Source: Symsagittifera roscoffensis
Taxonomy: Eukaryota > Xenacoelomorpha > Acoela > Convolutidae
Assembly (NCBI RefSeq): GCF_963678635.1
Contig: NC_087069.1
Location: forward strand, 28,498,776-28,562,775
DNA length: 64,000 nt
Direction: 5' to 3'
Of this stretch, positions 54,722 through 64,000 are shown one piece after another (position 1 is the stretch's first letter; each line of letters starts with the position of its first letter). The position numbers and the translations under genes were made by a program. The notes below the pieces were generated by a model. That model had not been told where the DNA came from and did no database searches. It saw nothing but the letters and a program-made list of their open reading frames with translations.

Positions 54722-57700
54722 TTAAAGTTGTTTTTGAAATTCGACTTTCTTTAATATTTTAGATTGTGGGATGAATATTTTATAATTTTTACGTGGTTGA
54801 TTTCTAAGTCGTGATGACTCTCTATGTTCTGATTTGTCGATTTGCTCTTGGGGTATTATTTGTTCTGTCATTTTTCTATTTCTCCTTTCTTTTTGAGATG
54901 TATTTTGATCTAGATTTTTTGTATTGCTTTTTGTGGTGGTTGATTTTGTATTTTGGTTTTTGAGGTGAAAATCTTTTTGTTCCTTTGTTGTATTTTCCGT
55001 ATGTGGGTTATTTTGAATAACTTTTAAACCTGTAAAAGAATATAAAAGAGTTAGTTCGCGGAGTGCGTATTCTTTTGGATAATAAGGTAATAGGTTATTT
55101 CGATGTTGAACGATTTCTTTTTTGTCTGAGTCGGTGATTTTATATGTGACATCAGTGGGTTTTGCAATTATTTGGTATGGTCCTTTACGAAGGAGTTGTA
55201 ATTTTTTAGAAATTCCATTTGAGTATTAAAATTGGGTATTAAAACAAATGTTCCAATTTTTAAATCGGAGGCTGGTGTAAAGCGTGAATTTATTTGTTCA
55301 TTAATGTTTTGCCTTTGTAACAACTTTTTTGTTACTTTTTGGTAAATTTCATTGTGTTTTTTATCTCTGTTTAAAATCCATTCGGTGTGTGTACCGGAGG
55401 CTAATTTAAGAATTTGTGGGTGATGAAAATGATCTTCATCGTGTGTATGTAAAGGTAGGTTATAACAAATTGAATCTTTATTCGGTTGACAATAACTTTG
55501 TGCGTTTTTATGAGAGTTTGCTGTAAACATTATTGGTTTGCGTGGCTTTTGGTTAAAAACCATTTCATATGGTGACATTCCTAGAGTTGTCGTAATTTGT
55601 GAATTATATGCTAAGGGAAATAATTTTACATCTGCTGACCATTCGGTGTATCTTGTATCATTTCCATTGATGATACATCTAAGATATTCTTGTAGTGATT
55701 GGTTCATACCTTCGACTAAGCCGTTTGTCCAAGGTGCGTGAGATGTACGTGGTTTGTGTTTGATGTTATATAAATGACATAGTGTGATGATTTCATTATT
55801 TATGAATTCTGTACCGTTGTCTGTAACTAAAATTTCTGGTAGTCCAAATTTGGCTATCCAGTGTTCATAAAGCGTTGTGTAAGCGTAAAAAGCGTTACAA
55901 TGTGGTACTGGGTTAAGTGCTACATAATGTGTAAATGCGTCAACAATTACCATAATGTAGGAGTTTCCTTCAGATGAGGGTGAAATTGGTCCTTTTTTAT
56001 CAAAGGAGATACGGTGGTTAAAGTACAAACTTTGTCCTTTAAAATCTTGTTTTTGTGCTATTTGTTTTTGATTTGGATAAGGTTTATTTAGTTGACATAC
56101 TATACAATCATTGCATAGTACTTTTATCCAAATTGGTGCATTTGGGAAATAAAAGTTTTTTTATGAAATTTGAATATGTTTTCTCTGATCCAGAGTGTCC
56201 TTTAATATTTTGTGTATGTGAAATATTAAAAGCTATGAGAATCATACTCAAAGGGAGACAGGGAACTGTAGATTCATTTAATTTATATTCTAAAAGGTCT
56301 GTATTTTCGTTAATTGTTGTATTATTAAATTTTCGAAAGTATCGGAGGAGTGTTTTGTTTCCTAAAATACTTGTATCTGCCTTGACGGGTTTAGTTTTAT
56401 ATTTGTGCCATGATTTTAGTTGTCTAATTACTGGGTCAAGATTTTGATATTGTTTCAGTGTTGAAATTGTAATTGTTTCTGTTGGGGGGAGAAAAATGTT
56501 TTCAATTTCTAATTTAGATCAGGGTATTGTATCAAGTGGGTCATGGAGGTCAAAAACTTGATTTTACTCTTTTTTGTTGGGTGTTATTTTTTATCCATTG
56601 TGAATATGGAATTGGTTTAAAAGTTGATTTTCCAAGTAGATCAACTTCGTAGTGGTTATCTTGGCAATCTAAATAAAGTGGGAAGTGTTGTAGATTATTT
56701 ATCTGTGATTGTTCAACGTCAGTTTTTACTGCATATTTGCATTCTAGTCGGGGTGATGTTTCGTTTTCTGCAAGGTAAAATTTTATATTTTTGGGTATTT
56801 CAACTGTAGTTTTACGTGTAAGTAATTCAGGTGGTGTATTTCGACTTAACGTGTCTGGTAATGCAAGATTCTTTCCTGCTGTCCAAACTATATGTAAGTT
56901 TGGGAATTTCATTAAAATTAATTGAAATCTATAAACTCGGTGATTTGGATTGGATTTTTGTGTAAAGAGAAAAATGATTGGCTTGTGATCTGTGAATAGA
57001 ACTGTTGGATGTTTTGATCCAAGTATCAGAAATTCATTTTCTGTGAGTGTATATATTATGCCTGTACATTCTCTCATTAGAGTTGAGAGTCGTAGCTCTG
57101 CTTGAGTGAATAATCGAGAATTTGCTGATATAAGGTTCATTTTATTTGTACCATTATGTGATTGTAATAATGCTGCGCCAATGCCAAAGTTCGAAGCATC
57201 GCACATTGCATAGAATGGTTGATTTGGATCTGGAATTGTGTTCGAAATTTGTTCAGTTAAGAGTTTCTTAATTTCTTCAAATCGTGCTTGATGTTCTGTA
57301 TTCCATTCAAAACTATTTTGTTGTCGAAGTATATTATAGAATGGTCTTAGGTATAATTGCATTTTATAAACATATTTGCTTAAAAAGTTTAACATTCCAA
57401 GGAATTCTTGGATTTTCTTTTTATTTGTTGGTGGTTGGAGTTTCTGAATAGCATCAATGCGTGATTTCAATGGGGTGATTGTTTTTCTTTCTATATTATG
57501 TCCTAAGAATTTAACTCTTGTCAAAAAGAAGTGTGATTTATCGGGGGCGGCCTTCAGATTTTCGTTCTGAAGTATTTGGTGATAATGTTCTAAAACATTG
57601 AACATTTCTTCTTTAGTCTGTGATTGCATAAAAACATCGTCTAAATAGGTGATTGCGTTTTTCTTGAGTATTAGTGGTCTAAAAATTTTGCTCATAAAAG

Positions 57701-60700
57701 CTGAAAATGCTGCTGGTCCTATGGATGTTCCATAGAATAGGCGGTTGAATTCATACTGTTGGTTTCCAATAACAAATTGTGTTAAACGTCGCGATTGTTC
57801 ATCTAATGGCATTTGATTATATGCACTGTTCATATCTGCGGTTGTAAAGTATTTTCCGTTTATTTTTGTTAAAATAACTTGTATTGGTTCAATAGGCCAA
57901 TTGCACTTTGATTCATCTATGAGTGAGTTGAGGTATCTAGCGTCGAGAACGATTTTTAATGATTCTCCTTTGGCTAGAATGATAACAGGATTGATAAATG
58001 TGTTACCTTTTGGTTGTTCTTCTTTATTTACTGGTGATATAATGTTGTATTGTTCTAAAATGTCGAGTAATCTGTTCACTTTATCGTGTAAGTGAATTGG
58101 TACTTTACTTGCTCTTTGTTTTTTGAAAACTGCGTCTGGTTTTAATGGGAGATGTAGTGATGAGCTGATTTTGCCAACATCAAATTTGGATGTTGCATAG
58201 ACTGATGAATATTTGATTAGCTGTTTGGCTAATTTATCAAATTCGTCTTGTGTTATTTGTGAATGTTGGAAGTTAAACATTGTTAAAAATTTCTGTTGAT
58301 TCTCTGTGTAGTTACTTATGTTGAATGTAGGTTTGAAATATGGGGTTTTTGTGAAATAATTTGTATTTCTTTTTTCGTTACTTATTATATTATTTATGGA
58401 TAATTCTTCATTAAGAATTGTGGATTGACAAATATCTAATAATTGGAGTATATTATTTACGCGATATGCTTTTTCGTGTATTGGTGATATTGTAGCGTTG
58501 GTTTCGCAATAGCCTAAAAGTCCTAAAGTTAATGTTACTTAGTAGGGTGTATTGTTGTATACATGTAAAGAAATAGTATCTGAATTCGAGTTTTTCAAAT
58601 ATTTTATTGATGAGATTGTGATTTTGAAAAATTTATGAATAGGTTTGAATTCAAAATCTGACATATAAAATTTTTGTTTGTTTTGTTCTTTATCATATTG
58701 ATGAACTTGTTTTATTGAAAAATTATAGATGTTTCCTGATAGTGGTTTCAGGTGTTTTCTTTGTTGGTTAAATATCGGATAGAATTTTGAAAAGAATGGT
58801 GGTTGTTTATTTAATCTTTGAAAAAATGTTAGGGATGTGTCTTTTGTTTTTGTATATTTATCTTTGATTAGTATTTTACTGTTCAAGATGCTGATTGTTG
58901 GTATATATTTAGAGATAAATGGTATTCCAATGATATTGTGTTTAATATCAGTGATATGGAATATTTGTTTAAATGGTTTATTTAAAATTTTATTTTGCTC
59001 TATTGTTCTTGTGGGGAGAAGAAATAATTGAATTTTTCCGTAGTTTATTAATGTTGATCCTTGTGCTGTTGCTAGCTTACTGGAGGTTTCAAGAGGTGTT
59101 AGCTTTGGGTGTAAGGTTTTTATTTCATTCCATGTGGGAATGTTTATTATATTTGATTCTGCTCCTGAATCAATTAGAAAATCAATTTCAAGATCTGGTG
59201 GTTGAAATTCTTTGTTTCTTGGACTTTCTAAGAGAAATGGTATTGTCCAAATTTTTTCTTTAGGTTGTTCTTTTTGTATATTTTGATAGATGTGGTTTGT
59301 ATTCAAGCATTTTGTTTTGTCATTCTCATTGGATTGATTTGTAGCGTTAATTCCATTAATTTCTTGCGTCGTTGGTTCAATGGATGGGTTCAATATAATA
59401 ATTGTGAAGGAGTTCTGATTGATTTTCATATATGTGTGATGAAAATGGTTGTTCATATATAATAGGTTCATAGTCATTTTCGACTGCTATCATATTGATG
59501 GAGAGAGTGTTTTCTGTATCACTTTCTGAGTCTGATGATCCACAGTTTATTTGATTGAGTTGTAACGTATCATTTACTGTGTCATCAATACCTGGGGGGT
59601 CTGATGTTGTTTCTGGATTTGATTGATATGTCTTTGATATTTAGGGGTACTACTTCTGTGGCGATTATTAGAATTATTATAATGATTATTATTCCGGTGT
59701 GGTGACTGGGAATAATTTCTATAACGATTATTATAACTTGAATGTCGATTTTGTGAATTATTTCGTGATCTATTTTGATAATTACCGTTTGATCTGTTAT
59801 ATGAGTTATTTCTTGATCGATTGTTTGGGTAATACTGATTTCGGTTGTTTGAATAGCTTCTATTTCGATTATTGGAATAGTTTCTATTTCTATTATATGA
59901 TGAGTTTCGTGACTGATTGTTTGGATAGTATTTATTTCTTGATTGGGAATTAGATCTAGAAACAAATTGTGTTGTGTTTGAATTAGATCTGGAGTAGTTA
60001 TTTCGACTATTTGGTCTATTGTAGTGATTTTGTGACGGATTTTGTGTATGTCTTCGTTCTGGCGATCTTCCTCTATAACTTGAGTTATGTGGTGATTGAG
60101 TTCTTGTATAATTTGTATTGTTCGGGAGTGGTTTTCCTGAACTGTTGTTGCTGTATACATTTTTGTTCGGTAGATTTTGATCTTTCTTCATGTACTGATA
60201 GAATGATTTATTTGGTTCTTTTTATTTTTGAGGTTTATTTTGATTGTCTTGCTGTTTTTGTCTACATTCAGAAATACTATGTCCATATCGTCGGCAAAAG
60301 TTACACCATTTTTTGAAAGATGGTTTGCCTTTGAAGTTTGGGTGTTTTTCATAAATATTGAGTATTTCAGTGATTTTTTCAACGAGGTCTGTATCTGATT
60401 CCTGTATATTGTTGATATTTGTGGAATTTGTTTCAATTCGGTTAACATATTGTAATTTCAGATTTTCTGTTTCTTCGAGTTTCATTGTGATTTCCGCTTG
60501 TTCTAGTTTGTCTACTAGTTTTCGAAAATCTAAATTGGGTTCTCGAATTGAGGAGGGATGGGATGCTCTCTTTTTTATTGCTATTTTCCTTAATTGCGGT
60601 GTTAAGGTCATCATTAAGATTTCTGTCATTTTTGTGTTTTATAGTCATGTGTATTAAGTGAATATGCTTTTCGAACTAGTGTTTCAATACGCACTGCTAA

Positions 60701-62833
60701 TTGTTTAATTGTTTCATTTGGTAATCTGCGAATTTCATTACATAAAACTCTTTGTTGTTGTTTGTTTCTTTCGGAGTCAAACATTTTTGAAAATTCTTGT
60801 GTAAACCTTTTCCAATTTGATTTTATTTCTATAGGCAATACTGAAAACTATTTTTGGGCTGCGCCGTCTAAGGTTGTCTGTATCAACGCTGTGCGTCGAT
60901 GTATCCAGTTTTGATGTAGTGGCGTATTAATTGGTTCAGGTCCTATATTTAAAATCAAATTTGCTGTTACTGCATTTAAATAATCTTCTACAGAATATTC
61001 AGGGTCTGTTCCTGTAAATACCATTAAAGGTGTGTTTGATGTTATTGATGATCCACCCATAAGGTATGGATTCATTGTCATTTGTAATGATTCTGCTGCA
61101 TTTGGCATTTGAGAAAAATTTGAAAGTTGATTTCTTGTTATTTCGTGTTGTCGAAGATAATATGGGAGTGGTATTTCATTTTGCATTTGTGTTGGTTGAT
61201 ACGAGTGTGTGATCATTGGGTTTTGTTGCTGAATTGGTTGAAAAGATTGTGTATTAATTGGGTTTTGTGTTTGGATTGGTTGTTGATTTTGTGTATCTAT
61301 CGGTTGTGGAGAAAAAATTCTATGATTTGTATGTGGTTTCTGTACTCCTTGTCCACGATATTCTTGATTATATCGTGCAAATATATCTGGTTGTAAAAAA
61401 TCATCATCTGAGGATAAGTAATCCATTTGATAAGATGATTGTTTTTTATTTTTATTTTGTTGAAAAAATGGATAATTTTCACTACGATCCTGTGGAGGAT
61501 GTGAATTTGTTTGAAAATTTACTGAATTGGTTGATGCCATTGGGTTATCCCAGTTTCGAGGTCTTATATGATTATTAATATTTTTTCGTGGGGGATATTT
61601 TGTTTTTGATGGATGTGTGTAATTATAATTATGTTCTGCAAAATTGTTTCTAGTGAACGTTTTGCGTGTTTTTGACGGTATTGTCATGGGTCTGTATGTT
61701 TGATAATCCATGTGTGAATATTTTGGGGCAACCGAAGGTTTAACGGTTGATTGCAAGGTTACATGTGTTTGTGAAGGGTTTGTATTTCTTGGTGTTGTTA
61801 AATTTGGGCGTATCGGTGAAATGCTTTGTTGTGTAGTTGTTGTGTGTACAATTTCTTCATTTTTGAAGTGTGATGGTGTCTGGATATCTTGTTGAGTGAG
61901 ATTCCTAGTTCCATTGAGGTTTTCATTGTGTATGACTGTGGAGTTTAAACTATTATTTTGCATATCAGGTAAAAATGTATTATAGTTTAATGGTGTTGCA
62001 TCAATGGTTAATGGTATTACTCTTACATAATCTCTTACATAAGATATCGTACTTATTGCTTGACTTGAGATTGATTGTGGGAAGTTTATGAATGCGGGAT
62101 GAGACCATTCGGGGTCCCAAACATAGTCTGACTGTTCTGTGATGGCAGTATCATCGTTTGAGTTTTGAGGTCTAAAATTTTTTCTTGCTTGTGAAATTAA
62201 ATCAATATTATGTGTGAAATAATCTATTATAAACCATGCCAAAATTTTTTGTAAGTCATGTTTTGTTGGTGGTGAAACTTCATCTTTAGTGAAATTTTCT
62301 TGAATTATATTTAGAAAACTAGAGAGTAGTGTGATTTCATGTCGTACTCTTATATGTTTAGATGTTTCTGTCGGTGAGACATTTGGGATTGGGATTTCGT
62401 TTTCTAATATCGAGATATAACTATATATTATTGCAAAAACTTCATTGGTGAATATGGAGTTTGCTCTTTGTGAGTTATGATATTGTATGCTTTTTATATA
62501 TTCTGAGAATACTTTTGAAAATTCTAAATCAAGGTCGTCTGTTTGAATTACATATTTGCTGTGATTCTGGTTTGGTGAGCTGAATTCTATGGAGTAGATT
62601 CCGTATTGTTGTGTTAAGTTACATATATCTTTCAGATAGTGATCGATAATTTGTCTTTTGATTTTTACATCTGGGAACTCTGTTTTACATGGGCTGATTC
62701 CGGGTTCAAACAAATTTAAGAGTAAATTCTTGCAAAATATATGCTGTCCTCTATCATTGGTTGCATCTACAATGAAGGGGAAGATATCATCATCATCTGG
62801 ACTTTCTTCACCTGGGGTGTGCGTTGAGCTCAT
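54722..62833 (-). pseudogene. gag-pol: gag-pol of copy B, multiply broken
   Basis: Visible lesions against copy A, from the start: a Trp to stop change at 60848; a one-base loss near 60635; a stop at 60222; a 10-base deletion near 59620; a stop at 58539; a deletion of about 120 bp near 56560; and indels near 56160 and 55215. Long intact stretches remain: the N-terminal 661 codons, protease with DSGAE (58539-59477), RT and RNase H with YLDD (56550-58280) and the integrase core (55168-56028). In the integrase core the residue after the first catalytic Asp is Lys, not Thr. It cannot encode a complete polyprotein. Confidence 0.92.
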
Positions 62834-63275
62834 TTTTTCGTTTGATGACTGTTAATATGTAATTATCGATGTGTCTAATTGGTTGATTCCAATTGTATAA
62901 GTGTACTGGTTTGTGTTTATATTGCTTTTTTATTCTTCTTTTTCCTCTTTTTGATGAATTTGAAGTTGTTTCTGAGTCGGAAAAATATAATTGATCGTGA
63001 ATTGGGCAATTTTTATCTATTGATTCTTTTAATTTATAAAGTTCGTTTAAACTGCTGGTTTCTGATTCTGAAAATGCGTTTCGGTTTTTGGAAAATCTTT
63101 TTCGTGTAATTTGTCTTTGTTTGGTTATTATTTTTCTTTTTAGTGTTTGTCGTTTTGTTCTGATATATCCAAATGTTTGTGTATGAGGTGTGATTACAAG
63201 GTCGTATTTTTTGTTATCTATTTCACAATTGTGTAAAACGATTGTTTGTTTATTTCCTAGGTTTTTAAATGACAT
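62808..63275 (-). CDS. ORF1 of copy B, intact
   Basis: The same 155-codon frame as in copy A, with roughly a dozen amino-acid changes spread over its length and no break. It overlaps the gag-pol start by 26 nt in the same register. The basic and acidic patches are kept. The function is unknown. Openness may be chance for a short frame in a decaying element. Confidence 0.65.
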   Translation of the reverse strand: MSFKNLGNKQTIVLHNCEIDNKKYDLVITPHTQTFGYIRTKRQTLKRKIITKQRQITRKRFSKNRNAFSESETSSLNELYKLKESIDKNCPIHDQLYFSDSETTSNSSKRGKRRIKKQYKHKPVHLYNWNQPIRHIDNYILTVIKRKNELNAHPR

Positions 63276-64000
63276 AAGGTTTAGGATGACGGATGCAAAA
63301 GGTTGTTAAATGATTTCTATTTTCTTAGACTGTTAGTCCTTACAATTTTTTGGTTAGCTTAACCTGGGTCTATTTGTTCAGGGTTGGAGAGAAAAGTATA
63401 TCGATTCCGAAGAATGATTTTTTACTTTCTCGTGGCTAGTATAAGCTAAGGTGTTAACTTACTTAATCTTACTTAAGGGTAGTGATTGTGTTCAAGGGTT
63501 GGAGAATAGTAAATCGATCCACAAGGTTCAGGTATAATTAGAACGCGAGTAGTTCGTTAGATACTATTTTAAACTTACTAAGTCTAAGATTTATCCTGGG
63601 TCTGGTAAGAGGGGGGATCAAGTGAAGGATGAATAACCGAAGTTCTTCACTGTTTATCCTAATTTGAATGATTAGTTTTGTTCAAAAATTTCTATTAGTC
63701 CTGGGTTTTTAGAAAGGGTTGGATAGTGAATCGACGTTTGAGGTCGTTAGACACTAGCTAAGTGGGTGGGGGAGAACAAAATTGTTCTTTTTGATCCAAG
63801 GATAGGCCTTGATGATCAAGTTTTAAATTTAATTAAATAGAAAATGATTTAAGATCCAATGATAAGCCTTGATGATCTGGTTTTAAAATTAAGTGAATTT
63901 AAGTTTAAAATGATTTAAACTTGTGTGAAGAAAAGATTTAGTGTTTTTATGATATTAGTGAGCTTATGAATGCTGTTATGTTTAGGTGATGAAGCTGGAA
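63276..64000 (-). promoter_or_regulatory. Extended 5' leader of copy B
   Basis: At least 725 nt of leader, 450 more than is visible for copy A. Repeated motifs on the plus strand are GGGTTGGAGA or GGGTTGGATAG next to ATCGA or ATCGAC (near 63380, 63495 and 63717), plus a doubled segment GATCCAA-GATAAGCCTTGATGATC at about 63800 and 63850. No primer-binding site or LTR edge is recognisable before the window ends. Confidence 0.55.

Larger units (their letters stand above)
43217..64000 (-). mobile_element. Giant Env-bearing Gypsy-type retroelement, copy B (decayed, rearranged)
   Basis: The same element as copy A on the opposite strand, recognisable along its whole length. It is decayed: multiple stops and indels in gag-pol, two lesions in env, a break in ORF5, and a 3.26-kb internal tandem duplication. 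The 5' LTR lies beyond 64000. The 3' end at 43217 is defined by the terminal TAACTCA shared with copy A. ORF1, the ATG-less ORF4 and the ORF5 C-terminal part remain open. Confidence 0.93.

Overview
The window looks like nuclear DNA of a nematode, most likely Caenorhabditis or a close relative. The basis is low GC, nematode-type 3' splice sites (TTTTCAG, TTTCAG), a split C-type lectin gene, Helitron-like tandem units ending in hairpin plus CTAG, and a BEL/Pao gag remnant. Assignment below phylum is inference. It is dominated by two inverted copies of one very large Ty3/Gypsy-type LTR retroelement that carries an envelope-like gene and several extra reading frames.

Copy A (1-17521, + strand) lacks its 5' LTR in this window but is otherwise coding-intact. 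Its order is a leader with repeated blocks, ORF1 (278-745, small basic protein), a 2740-residue Gag-Pol (720-8942), two small hydrophobic frames (9543-9773 and 9770-9937), a 378-codon Pro/Gln/Ser-rich frame with no ATG (9965-11101), a membrane glycoprotein of Env type (11089-13707), ORF5 (13704-15497, unknown function), a splice donor directly after the ORF5 stop, and about 2 kb of 3' untranslated/LTR sequence. Most neighbouring frames overlap by 4 to 26 nt, so expression probably relies on coupled translation plus splicing. The 3' end abuts an 8-bp satellite that runs into a 200-N assembly gap.

The middle (18.1-43.2 kb) is AT-rich host DNA. It holds a 778-bp tandem duplication with tRNA-like cores and a third partial copy, a BEL/Pao gag remnant, minisatellites, a frameshifted unidentified gene remnant, three tandem Helitron-like units of about 545 bp, a C-type-lectin-like gene (about 33.8-40.9 kb) with one lectin exon lying on the opposite strand, and a 388-bp hAT-like MITE.

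Copy B (43217-64000, - strand, running off the window) is the same element in decay. Gag-Pol has several stops, frameshifts and deletions. Env carries a homopolymer frameshift and a 311-bp deletion. A 3.26-kb block (3' ORF4, Env, 5' ORF5) is tandemly duplicated, after the Env damage occurred. ORF1 and the ATG-less ORF4 are still open.

Both copies end in TGAGTTA, 13 unrelated nucleotides, then TAACTCA. This terminal structure, the ATG-less ORF4, and the extra genes around an Env are the most unusual features here.
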